Assembly: GCA_022836915.1 (NCBI GenBank)
Contig: CP094668.1
Span: forward strand, 6,758,001-6,822,000
DNA from: Paenibacillus sp. OVF10
GTDB taxonomy: Bacteria > Bacillota > Bacilli > Paenibacillales > Paenibacillaceae
Length of the DNA: 64,000 bases
Direction of reading: 5' to 3'
The notes under the pieces were generated by a model. That model saw only the letters and a program-made list of their open reading frames with translations. It did no database searches and was not told the origin of the DNA. Positions within the stretch are counted from its first letter, which is position 1; each line of letters starts with the position of its first letter. Shown here in pieces: positions 51,368-61,237 of the stretch. The position numbers and the translations under genes are program-made.

Positions 51368-53337
51368 CTATACCGACCCCCTTAACGACGCTTCGGTACG
51401 CTTAATTTCGTCGACCGGAATGTAATAATCCGTATCGTAAGAGAATGAACGGGCGATCATACAGATGCCTACGCCAGCAAGTCCGAGAATCGCCATCCAC
51501 AGCCAACCGAATACGAAGCCGAAACCAGCAACGAACCAGAAGACAGACATGATGAACGGAATCGAAGAATTCTTCGGCATGTGAATCGGCTCAAGCGGTT
51601 GCTCAGGCGGATAGATGCCTTTGGCACGACGTTCTTTCTCTTCCCACCACTCATCAATATCATCTCCGCGCGGTGTAACAGCGAAGTTATATTCAGGAGC
51701 TGGTGAAGGAATCGACCACTCGAGCGTACGACCATCCCATGGATCGCCGGAAGCTTTAAGTGTTTTGTATTTGCGAATACCGTCTGCAATTTGTGCAACT
51801 TGGAACAAGAATCCGACACCCATCAGGAACGCCCCGATTGTGGATACGAAGTTCAATTCCCACCAGCCAGTATCCCAGCCGTATGTGCTCAGACGACGTG
51901 TCATACCCATCAGACCGACAGCGTACTGCGGCATGAAGCAGACATAGAAACCAATATTCCAAGTCCAGAATGCCCATTTGCCCAGTTTCTCTTCGAGTTG
52001 GAAACCGAACATTTTAGGCCACCAGTAATACAGACCAGCGAAGTATCCGAAGACAACGCCACCGATCAATACTTGGTGGAAGTGGGCAATCAGGAAGTAA
52101 CTGTTGTGGAACTGGAAGTCAGCAGGAGCAACGGATAACAGAACGCCTGTCATACCCCCGACAATAAAGCACGGGATAAAGGCAAGTGTCCACATCATCG
52201 GAGTCGCCATGCGAATCCTTCCTCGATACATGGTAAACAGCCAGTTAAATATCTTAACCCCTGTTGGAATAGCAATCAACATCGTAGTTACGGCGAAGAA
52301 TGCATTCACGTCCGCTCCTGAACCCATCGTGAAGAAGTGATGCGCCCATGTAAAGAAGGACAGGAAGCTGATAATTAACATTGCAAATACCATTGACTTG
52401 TAACCAAACAGTTTTTTCCGAGAGAAGGTACTTACAATCTCGGAGAACACACCGAATGCCGGCAAGACGACAATGTATACCTCAGGGTGACCCCACATCC
52501 AGATCAAGTTGATATACATCATTGGGTTACCGCCCAGATCAAGTGTGAAGAAATGCGCCCCGGCAAACCTGTCGAGGAATAACAATGCAAGTGTCACGGT
52601 CAAGATCGGGAAAGCAAACAAGATAATGATACAAGTGGAGAATACCGACCATGTGAACATCGGCATTTTCATCCATCTCATGCCTGGCGCACGCATTTTA
52701 ATGATGGTAACCAGGAAGTTGATACCGGTAGCCAGGGAACCGATACCCGATATCTGTATACCCCATATATAGAAGTTCTGTCCGACCCCGGACTGTGTGA
52801 CAGCTCCGATAGAGGTGGATAACTCAGCCATCCCGCGTCTGGTGAACCACCGATAACGAAGGACAGGTTAAACAGCATTGCTCCCAGGAAGAATAACCAG
52901 AAGCTCAATGCATTCAGAAACGGGAAGGCAACGTCCCTTGCTCCGATCTGTAATGGCACGATAACGTTAAATAAACCAAACATAAATGGCATCGCCATGA
53001 ACAAGATCATGATTGTGCCGTGAGTTGTAAAGACCTGATTATAATGTTCAGGATGTAAGAAATCCATGTTAGGCATAGCCAGCTGCAGACGCATCATCAA
53101 TGCATCCACACCACCACGGAACAACATGATAATGGAAGCAATGATATACATAATACCGATCTTTTTATGATCGACGGTAGTTAACCAGTTACGCCAGAGC
53201 CAGCCCCATTTTTTGAAATAAGTCAGCACCGTTACGATAGTAATCATCGTAATACCGATGGCCACGTCTGCTCCATAGATCAGCGGGTCGCCAGTTACGA
53301 AAAACTCCGATGCAAACTCTTTAAGTCTCTCTAACAT
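51368..53337 (-). CDS. qoxB: Quinol oxidase subunit I, haem-copper core (frameshifted)
   Basis: Catalytic subunit carrying two haems and CuB, a proton-pumping quinol oxidase. Visible are the haem-ligand region FTTHGTIMILFMAMPFMFG, the CuB helix MWGHPEVYIVVLPAFG with the His-Tyr pair, the two histidines in FTWAHHFFTMGSGADVNAFF and the ligands in HFHQVLIGGVVFG. The GG at 52828-52829 needs one more G, which gives SPDAGWAELSTSIGAVTQSG. The repaired protein has about 656 residues, as expected for the QoxB/CyoB type. It follows qoxA by 21 bases with AAAGGAGG. Confidence 0.93.
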
Positions 53338-53358
53338 TGGGGGCCTCCTTTCGAATCT

Positions 53359-54333
53359 TTAGTTAGCACTCTTGTCCTCATCTTGATTGGACACATCGGT
53401 TGGACTTTGAATGGCTCCAGAAGCTTCACTTGAACTTCCATGCTTACTGTGAGCACTTTGACCATCTACAACATACTTGGTCACAATATTTTGGAACAAT
53501 CCTTCTGGGAAGGCAGAATAATAAGCAACATTGCTTGTTCCTGGTTCAGCCAGTGCTTTGTAACCTTCTGTAGTCAACGCCTGAGAACTCTGTTTCACTT
53601 CAGCTACCCAATTGTCGAAATCTTCGTCTGATGTAGCATTCACATCAAAACGCATTTCTCCAAAATGCTCACCTGTGAAGTTAGCGCCTGAACCCCAGTA
53701 CTTGCCTTCATGATCTGCCTGCAGATACAAGGTCATCGCCATACCCGACATCGTATAAATCTGTCCTCCAAGTTGCGGAATCCAGAATGAGTTCATCGGT
53801 GAATCCGCAGTGAGTTCAAATTTCACGGGCCGGTCTGCCGGAATATTCAGCGTGTTGACCGTTGCAATCCCTTGCTCAGGATACATAAACAGCCATTTCC
53901 AGTCCAGTGAAGACACTTGGATGGTAATTGGTTCTTTCTCATGAGCCAACGGCTTCGAAGGCTCCAGATCATACGTGTAACGAATCGTTACAATTGCAAG
54001 TATTCCAATAATAATAATTGGAACCGTCCACCAGATTGCCTCCGCCTTCGTACTATGAGACCAGTTAGGCTCATAAGCAGCTTTGTTATCCGGCTTGTCG
54101 CGGTAACGCCATACGATTACGGCAGACAAAATGAGTACTGGCACAATGATGACAGCACACAAAATTGTCGAGATGACAATCAAATCTCTCTGCGAAGCGC
54201 CAATTGGCCCCTTCGGATCCAGAACAACGTACTGCCCGCCTGCCAGCATTGGCCAGACAATCAATGCAATTGTAACCAACGTCAGGACAACCGGAATGAT
54301 AATCCGGATTAGCGACCTAGGTTTCTTGTTCAT
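53359..54333 (-). CDS. qoxA: Quinol oxidase subunit II
   Basis: A 324-residue subunit with two N-terminal helices and an extracytoplasmic cupredoxin domain. The CuA ligands of cytochrome c oxidases are absent: the loop reads SPMNSFWIPQLGGQIYTMSG, so this is a quinol, not cytochrome c, oxidase. QIYTMSGMAM and SGANFTGEHFGEMRF are CyoA/QoxA signatures. The first helix ends MLAGGQYVVLDPKGP, and the lipobox cysteine usual for this subunit is not there. An Ser/His/Asp-rich tail ends the protein. AAGGAGAGGGG precedes the ATG. First gene of qoxABCD. Confidence 0.93.
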   Translation of the reverse strand: MNKKPRSLIRIIIPVVLTLVTIALIVWPMLAGGQYVVLDPKGPIGASQRDLIVISTILCAVIIVPVLILSAVIVWRYRDKPDNKAAYEPNWSHSTKAEAIWWTVPIIIIGILAIVTIRYTYDLEPSKPLAHEKEPITIQVSSLDWKWLFMYPEQGIATVNTLNIPADRPVKFELTADSPMNSFWIPQLGGQIYTMSGMAMTLYLQADHEGKYWGSGANFTGEHFGEMRFDVNATSDEDFDNWVAEVKQSSQALTTEGYKALAEPGTSNVAYYSAFPEGLFQNIVTKYVVDGQSAHSKHGSSSEASGAIQSPTDVSNQDEDKSAN

Positions 54334-54536
54334 TTTGATCCCCTCTCCTTAAATTCGCTCATACTGAAAAATCAGTATACTACTCTCTTCCTACTAAAGA
54401 TATCAGAAATGAACAACTTTTTTGTTCTTGTTAACAAATTTGTCGATTTTACACCTTAAATGTGTGAATTTTTTCTCACAAATCGCTTGCATGCTTGATA
54501 TTTGTACTTCGTAATCTTTACACTTCAAGTCACAAA

Positions 54537-54592
54537 ATAAAACCCTTTGCAGTCCCGTTGAACAGTGTCAACGAATCCGCAAAGGGCTTTAT
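54537..54592 (-). terminator. Terminator after small membrane protein gene
   Basis: AGCCCTTTGCGGATTCGTTG...CAACGGGACTGCAAAGGGTTTTATTTT on the minus strand. Confidence 0.75.
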
Positions 54593-54651
54593 TGACTGGA
54601 TTCCGGGAACTTATCCAGTCTTATTATGAACGAATTAACGCAGGATTATAA

Positions 54652-54915
54652 TCAATCGGCGCCTTCGTCTTCCCGGCGTGTATGAACAAGGCCAATCGCT
54701 TTGGCAATAACGTAAATAAACACACTACCTACAAGGAATCCAATACCAACCATCAAGCCAAGATTACGATCATTAAAGTCGTTCAGATTGATCAGACACA
54801 TGACCACTCCCGTAATGAGTGCGACCCATGCCAGAACTGTCATCGTCAAGACGGCGCGCCGCATATTTTTGTCTTTGCGCTCCAATTGGCTAACCATTGC
54901 TGTCTTCGATGCCAT
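54652..54915 (-). CDS. Small two-helix membrane protein
   Basis: An 87-residue protein. A basic N-terminus (MASKTAMVSQLERKDKNMRR) is followed by helix 1 (AVLTMTVLAWVALITGVVMC), a polar loop (NLNDFNDRNLG), helix 2 (LMVGIGFLVGSVFIYVIAKA) and a charged tail. I start at the ATG at 54915 with AAAAGGAAG ahead. The frame opens further up but without a site. No family recognised. Its leader carries the GGAAAGCACTTACA motif shared with the sugar genes at 59-63 kb. Confidence 0.6.
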   Translation of the reverse strand: MASKTAMVSQLERKDKNMRRAVLTMTVLAWVALITGVVMCLINLNDFNDRNLGLMVGIGFLVGSVFIYVIAKAIGLVHTRREDEGAD

Positions 54916-55274
54916 AGTAAACACTTCCTTTTCCCTTTTTGTAAGTGCTTTCCTTATACCAATATACCACATCAGTATGATTTTTAGTCAACAAATGTTC
55001 AAATTTTATTCGCAATTTGGACACTTTATTTTGATTTCGACCGTTGACAAAACATTTTTCAATTCATTCATACTTCTTATAACCCAAAAAACGTCTCTTC
55101 ATAACAGGAACTGCACTTGACCTTATGAAACCTTTATGAACTACTCATTTCCAACGGTAAAAATACAAAAAAGACGGCACATTGGAATACTCCAATGTTA
55201 CCGTCTTTTTCACCTTCAATAAGGGAACCATATATAATGAGGACCTGCTTTACCCTTAAAACCTGCCACCCAAA
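54916..55274. other. Gap holding promoter region and GH1 terminator
   Basis: Contains the leader of the small membrane protein, with TTGACT at 54986-54991, TATATT at 54961-54966 and the motif GGAAAGCACTTACA at 54940-54953 (minus strand). The middle is AT-rich and empty. The terminator of the GH1 gene is at 55167-55210. Confidence 0.4.
55167..55210 (-). terminator. Terminator after GH1 gene
   Basis: AAAAAGACGGTAACATTGGA...TCCAATGTGCCGTCTTTTTT on the minus strand. Confidence 0.85.
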
Positions 55275-56636
55275 CTATTGGGGATTATGTTCGTTCCGTG
55301 TCTCCAACCAGTTATTCTTGATGACGTTCTGATACCAGTAATAACTCTCCTTTGGTGTTCTCACGAGTGAACGATAGTCCATGTGAACAAGACCAAAACG
55401 CATGCGGTAGCCTTCTGCCCACTCGAAATTATCCATCAGTGACCATGCCATGTACCCTTTCAGGTTAATGCCGTCATTAATGATGCGGTGAATTTGAGCC
55501 AAATGCTGTTCATAATATGAAATCCGGCGATCATCGTTGATTTTTCCGTTCTCCAGGTCATCATTGATGCAAGCACCATTCTCTGTGATATATACATCCA
55601 CATTGCCGTATTTTTGCAAGTAATGCATAAATTCATACAAACCACGTGATTCCACGGGCCAGCCAATATCGGTTTTGGTGAGGCCCATATCAACTTCTTC
55701 CGATTGCAGAGCACCTGCCTCCGGATTGAAGCGATTGATCCCCATCGTGTAATAGTTAATGCCGAGCAGATCGATCGGTTGTGAGATGATCTCCATATCA
55801 CCTTCCTGAATTGGTACGGTAGCACCCGCTTCTGCAAACCAATCCACCATAAACTGCGGATATGAACCTTTGTAGATTGGATCAAGGAACCAATCGGTAT
55901 TAAGTGCAATCGATCGGTCACACGCAGCTTGGTCCTCAGGAGATTTGCTGTACGGCTCAGCCCAGCATACGTTCGGAGCAATACCAATCTGACCCGTTGT
56001 TCCCAAGCGACGGAAGGATTGAACGGCTTTACCGTGAGCGACCAGCAATCCATGAGCAACATTGATTGACGTCTGCAAGTCTTTGTTTCCTGGCGCATGA
56101 ATCCCGAGAAGGTTTGACAGGAACGCGATGCACCATGGTTCGTTGAATGTCAGCCAGAAGTTGATTTTGCCAGAGAATTCTTTGAAGATCACTTCGGCAT
56201 ATTTCACAAAAGCGTCTACAGTTCTGCGGTTGCCCCAGCCTCCGTCATCCTCCAGCGTTTGCGGAAGATCCCAGTGATACAGTGTGAGGAATGGTTCAAT
56301 TCCAGCCTCGATCAATGCATCCACGAAGCGGTGGTAGAAGTCCAGACCTTCCCGATTGATCACACCATCTCCGTCAGGAATAATACGCGGCCAGGCAATG
56401 GAGAACCGGTATGTATTAATCCCGAGTTTCTTCATCAGTTCGATGTCTTCCTCATACCGATGGTAACTATCACACGCGACATCTCCATTATCTCCGTTAT
56501 ATACTTTGCCAGGTGTGCGCGCAAACGTATCCCAGATGGATACCCCGCGTCCACCTTCCTGTGCCGCTCCTTCTATTTGATAGGAAGCTGTTGCTGTACC
56601 CCAGCGAAAATCTTGCGGAAATTTAAAAATGGTCAT
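55275..56636 (-). CDS. GH1 beta-glucosidase/beta-galactosidase
   Basis: A 453-residue intact family 1 glycosidase, cytoplasmic (no signal peptide). It retains configuration through two glutamates: acid/base in WLTFNEPWCIAFL (about residue 165) and nucleophile in VYITENGACINDD (about residue 352). The N-terminus FPQDFRWGTATASYQIEGA and the aglycone region KGYMAWSLMDNFEWAEGYRM are typical of beta-glucosidases such as BglA. It lies 16 bases downstream of the GH95 gene and is probably cotranscribed. It would release glucose or galactose from imported oligosaccharides. Confidence 0.93.
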   Translation of the reverse strand: MTIFKFPQDFRWGTATASYQIEGAAQEGGRGVSIWDTFARTPGKVYNGDNGDVACDSYHRYEEDIELMKKLGINTYRFSIAWPRIIPDGDGVINREGLDFYHRFVDALIEAGIEPFLTLYHWDLPQTLEDDGGWGNRRTVDAFVKYAEVIFKEFSGKINFWLTFNEPWCIAFLSNLLGIHAPGNKDLQTSINVAHGLLVAHGKAVQSFRRLGTTGQIGIAPNVCWAEPYSKSPEDQAACDRSIALNTDWFLDPIYKGSYPQFMVDWFAEAGATVPIQEGDMEIISQPIDLLGINYYTMGINRFNPEAGALQSEEVDMGLTKTDIGWPVESRGLYEFMHYLQKYGNVDVYITENGACINDDLENGKINDDRRISYYEQHLAQIHRIINDGINLKGYMAWSLMDNFEWAEGYRMRFGLVHMDYRSLVRTPKESYYWYQNVIKNNWLETRNEHNPQ

Positions 56637-56652
56637 GGTTGGCTCCTCCGTC

Positions 56653-59033
56653 TCATGATGACACGCGGATCGTCTGTCCTGCGGTCATGGTTAAAATAAT
56701 TACATAATCGCCCTGAGGCGTAAGCTCTGCCTTGGCTTGTTCGTTTCCTTCCACACGCAGCGGATAAACACTGCGAAGGGTCAGCGACTCATTTCGATCT
56801 GCCTTAATAACCGCTGACACAAGCTTGTTGTCCGTCCACGTTATTGCTACCGTATAACCACCTCTTGCACGAAGCCCTTCAACACGACCTTGAGTCCAGA
56901 GTTCAGGCAGTGCAGGCAGTAAATGTAACTCGTTCAAGTGGCTCTGCAATAACATCTCCGCGATTCCAGCCGTGCCTCCAAAATTACCATCAATTTGGAA
57001 TGGTGGATGGTCATCAAACAGATTCGGATGTGTGGACCGGGCCAGCAACGTGCGCACAAACTGATGTGCCTGGCTGCTATCCAGCAGTCGTGCATACAGA
57101 TTGATCAACCATGCACAGCTCCATCCTGTATGCCCACCACCTTGTGAGATACGACGTTCAAGCGATACCCGTGCTGCTTCTACCAATTCCGGTGTGTGTA
57201 CTCGATTGATCTGCTCCCCGGATACAGCCCATACAGGTGGGAGACGTGACGATGTCCTGGTTCAGATTCAGCAAAATCTTTAAACCACTCCAGCAATTGT
57301 CCTTCGCTTCCAATTCGGAATGGATAGAGTTTCTCCAGAGCCTCACCCCACTCGCTCGCCAATGACTCATCTAGATTCAAATGCTTCGCGGCCTCAATAC
57401 AGCGGCTGAACAATTCACGAATTAACGTCATATCCATCGTTGAAGCCATGGATATACTGCGTGCCTCCCCAGCATCTGTGAGAAACTTGTTCTCAGGTGA
57501 AGTAGATGGAATCGTAACCAGATAACCATTGGGCCCTTCCACCAGCCAATCGAGACAGAACAGCGCCGCCTCTTTCATGATGGGATACGCACGTTCCTCA
57601 AGAAAACGCTGATCCCCGGTAAATTGGTAATGCTCCCATAGATGCGAGGTTAACCATACGCCACCCATCGGCCAGAAAGCCCAGCTTGCATCTCCACCTG
57701 TCGGTGTAGAGGTTCTCCAGATATCCACGTTATGATGAGCAGTCCATCCACGAGCTCCATACAGAATCCGCGCCGTTCTTCGTCCTGTATCACTGAGATC
57801 GGTCAGCATATCAAACAGCGGCTCATGACATTCACTGAGATTGCAGACTTCTGCCGGCCAGTAATTCATCTCCGTGTTGATATTGATTGTGTAATCACTA
57901 TGCCATGGCGGCTCTACCTGATGGTTCCAGATTCCCTGCAGATTGGCAGGCTGGCTGCCCGGACGCGAACTAGCCATTAACAGATATCTTCCATATTGAA
58001 AATAAAGTGCCTCCAGTCCAGTGTCTTGTTGCCCTGCCTGATAAGCCTGCAGCCGCTCATCTGTAGGTAATTCGGCGTTAGCCGATACCCCTAGATCAAT
58101 AGAGACTCTGTTAAACAACGCGCTATGATCCTGAATATGTCGGTCACGAAGCGCTTCCGCGTCATGTGTGGTCGCTTTGGAGATCATCTCCTTGCATTCC
58201 TCTTCCAATACAAGATGATCCTTCACAGGCAAAACATCATAACTTTCAAAGGACGTAGCTGCTGCCAGATAAAACACAACCTGATCAGCACCCTCAATAT
58301 GTAACTTGCCTTCCAGATTGGAGACCTTCACCTGATCGCCAGATGCCGTAAACGCTACACGGACAGCATAAGCCGTCCCCCGATCCTCTTCATAGAGGAC
58401 GGATTCCGGGTGATCCCTGAAGTAATTGGACTCCACATGACTTGGGCACCGACTGAACATGGTTAGAGCATCTCCCGAAGTCTCAATGCGATAAGGATGG
58501 GGACTATCTAGCGTAACACTTACACTCACAGCGCCCTTCTGATCAGCAGTCAATGTGCAGACCATTAGATCATCCGAAGCGCTAGAATACACTTCACGTA
58601 CGTATTGAGTTCCTTCCAATGAGTAGGTTGTGGTTGCAATACCCGATTCCAGATCAAGCTCCCGTTCAAATGCATCATATGAAAGATCATCCAGACCCTC
58701 ATGGTGCAATAGAAAATGACCCATCGGCTGGTAGGCCTCTACATCACGACCAAGCATTTCACGGTTCAACAAATCCTCAGCTTCACCATACTGCCCAGAC
58801 ATGATCAACTCTCGCGTCTGTTTCAAATACCGCTGACTGCTGTATTGAATCGTATCCCGTGGAAACCCTGACCATAATGTATCTTCATTGAGCTGAATTC
58901 TTTCATCTGCTGCGCCACCGTACACCATGCCTCCAAGACGGCCGTTTCCGATGGGCAATGCTTCTTCCCAGCGTTGCGCCGGTTGTCGATACCATAGACG
59001 ATCGATTTTAGTTTGGTTATTGTGTTGGGACAT
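56653..59033 (-). CDS. GH95 alpha-L-fucosidase / alpha-L-galactosidase (frameshifted)
   Basis: Inverting glycosidase of about 793 residues after repair. The N-terminal beta domain begins RLWYRQPAQRWEEALPIGNG and continues RLGGMVYGGAADERIQLNED with LWSGFPRD, the family signature. The (alpha/alpha)6 barrel has NLQGIWNHQVEPPWHSDYTI, NTEMNYWPAEVCNLSECHEP and, near the C-terminal part, FQIDGNFGGTAGIAEMLLQS. The CCCC run at 57216-57219 needs one more base (LYPGEQINRVHTPELVEAAR). No signal peptide, so the enzyme acts on imported oligosaccharides such as fucosylated xyloglucan fragments. It heads an operon with GH1. Confidence 0.9.
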
Positions 59034-59076
59034 GATTAGCTCCTGTTCCTAAATCAGCTGTAAATTTCTTATAACA

Positions 59077-59139
59077 TAAAACGTTTTCGGTAAGTGCTTA
59101 CAATAATAAAATTATATGTGATTTCAAAATTTGCGTCAA
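59077..59139 (-). promoter_or_regulatory. GH95-GH1 promoter with palindromic operator and cre
   Basis: Minus strand: -35 TTGACG (59134-59139), 17-base spacer, -10 TATAAT (59111-59116), palindrome TGTAAGCACTTACC (59089-59102) at the start point, then CCGAAAACGTTTTA (59077-59090), a cre-like site. Confidence 0.75.
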
Positions 59140-59162
59140 TGCAAATCATCACAGCATTCCAC

Positions 59163-59190
59163 AAAAAAAGGCCCCATATAGGGCCCTTTC
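59163..59190 (-). terminator. Terminator after first solute-binding protein
   Basis: AAAGGGCCCTATATGGGGCCTTTTTTT on the minus strand. Confidence 0.75.
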
Positions 59191-59222
59191 CTTGTGTAAC
59201 CATGAATCACAGACAATCCATA

Positions 59223-60919
59223 TTATTTTACGTCTTTTCCTGTCCACAGAGAGACACGTTCCTTAACCCAAACCGTAAATTGTTTCTCCATTTCAACTGC
59301 ACCCGCTTTGTCCAAATCAGCCAGTAAAGCATCATAGGTAGCATCAAAGTTCGCTGGTGTAGTCAGAACAGCTTCCGGAATCCGTTTACGGATGATATCC
59401 TGCGTTTTCTGGAACGTTACCTCATAGTCTGTACCGGAAGGTACGGACATGTTATACGCTGCGCCCCAATCCTTAACTGGCAGATCTTCTTCAGCCGGAT
59501 AGAACTCTTTCCAAGTCGTGATACCGTAAGCTTTCAGCGTTTCTTTCTCTGCAGCCGTGTAGCCAGCTACAATCTGCTCAGGGAAGTTGGTTGTGTAGTA
59601 GTTATCCGTAGAATCTTTTACACCATCACCGTATCTTGCGCTAAATATGTTATACATACCAATTCCTGTTTCCTTACTGAAATTGGAGTTGTCATTCGTT
59701 TTGCGGTCCTGAACGTCATCTGGAATCACGCGTTTACCATCTTCTACGTTGTAATGCTCACCTTCGATACCCCAGTTTCTCAGAACTTGTCCTTCATCGG
59801 AAGCAAGCCAATCCATGAATTTGATGATACGTACTGGATCTTTGGCCGAAGTTGTAATCCCGATGCCATAACCGTCAAATCCGGCTGGTTGGAACGTGTG
59901 ATCCACAATCTCATCGTTAAGTGATACAGAGAAGTGAGCGTATGTCGCATCATCCTTACCCGATGATTTGAGCGCGTTCTCCGCTTCTTGATAGTTCCAC
60001 TCTTGGTCAATCAGACCGAGGACACGGCCACTGGCAATTTTGGACTTGTATTGATCATCCTTTTGAACAAAGGCATCTTTGTCCAGTAGGCCTTCATTGT
60101 ACATTTTATTCAACCAGCGGAAATATTCTCTTTCCTCTGGACGTTTGTAGTGCAACTTTGCTTCATACGTTTCAGGATCAATGTAATATTCACCATCATC
60201 CGGTGCACCTGTTGCCTGGAAAGCCGGGTTCGTTACCGTGATCATGATCTTCCAGTCATCTGCATTCAATGTTAATGGAATGGTTGGTTGACCATCAATG
60301 GTTGGATGTTTTTCATAATAGGCTCTGAGTACATTCTCGTAATCCTCAAGTGTCTTCACTTCAGGGTATCCGAGCTCTTTCAATACTCTTTGCTGAATTT
60401 CAAATCCACCTGTAGCGTCAAACGTAACATTATCGACACCCATATTGGTTGGAATCGTATATATCGCTTGATCTTCCAAACTGTATTTCAAACGGTTCAT
60501 CTGTTCCCCATAGATTTTTTCAGATTGGGAGCATGCTCCTCAATCAGATCCGTGAGATCCAGCATCGCGCCTGCATCCACAAGCTTAGATAAGTTACCTT
60601 TAGGGTAGATCATATCAGGAAAGTCACCACTGGCAGCCATTAGCGCAATCTTCTGGTTACCACCATCGTTTACATCATACTCTGCTTCAATGGTAACGCC
60701 AGTTTGCTCCGTAATCTTTTTACCAACAGCATCTTGCATCTTGTTCCAGGTTGGACTAGCATCCGCCCCGAAGAATGTAACTGTGATCGGTTCAGTTCCG
60801 CTGGACTCCGAAGTCTCTTTGGTTCCCGAATTCCCGCAGCCAGCTGTAACCAACATTGCACTTGCGAGCATCAACATTGCAAACGTCTTGGGTGTATTGC
60901 CTTTCATTTTGCCTCTCAT
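59223..60919 (-). CDS. Extracellular solute-binding lipoprotein, LipO-like, paralogue 1 (frameshifted)
   Basis: Family 1 ABC sugar-binding lipoprotein of about 565 residues. The signal ends MLVTAGCGNSG with the lipobox cysteine. The body has ITVTFFGADASPTWNKMQDA, the substrate-lobe segment GDFPDMIYPKG, and the C-terminal IIRKRIPEAVLTTPANFDAT. An A6 run at 60515-60520 (T6 on the plus strand) breaks the frame. A7 gives HAPNLKKIYGEQMNRLKYS. AGGGGGA precedes the ATG. No permease genes lie beside it. It has its own promoter and terminator. Very close in sequence to paralogue 2, so a recent duplication. The ligand is probably an oligosaccharide. Confidence 0.88.
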
Positions 60920-61081
60920 TGTCTAGTTCCCCCTATTATTTATGAAGGTTTTATCTGTATAACAGGCTTTATGCCTGAGGATACCACTTTTTTGAATGCG
61001 CTTTCGGTATAGTTCATTCCGACGTCTTTACTAAAGCTGACGTTTCGATTCTGCAAAAGAAAGATTCTTCTTCTAACAGAC

Positions 61082-61165
61082 GTAAAACGTTTTCGTAAAT
61101 GAAATAAACCGCTTACTGAAAGTGCTTACATGATAGATTATAGGCTATCCATCTCCTCACGTCAA
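61082..61165 (-). promoter_or_regulatory. Promoter of solute-binding protein 1 with palindrome and cre
   Basis: Minus strand: TTGACG (61160-61165), 17-base spacer, TATAAT (61137-61142), TGTAAGCACTTTCA (61117-61130) at the start point, then CGAAAACGTTTTAC (61082-61095). Same plan as the GH95 promoter. Confidence 0.75.
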
Positions 61166-61168
61166 CAA

Positions 61169-61199
61169 TAAAAAAGCCCTTTCTCAAGGGCTTTTTTTG
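61169..61199 (-). terminator. Terminator after second solute-binding protein
   Basis: AAAAAGCCCTTGAGAAAGGGCTTTTTT on the minus strand, immediately upstream of the next promoter. Confidence 0.8.
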
Positions 61200-61237
61200 C
61201 TATGAAAATCCTTAACTTTAATGCTTGGTTTTCAAGC

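Noticed and set aside
54463-54480. TGTGA...TCACA inverted repeat upstream of qoxA as a Rex or CRP-like site
   Set aside because: The spacing between arms is eight bases, whereas Rex and CRP sites need six. The region is also very AT-rich.
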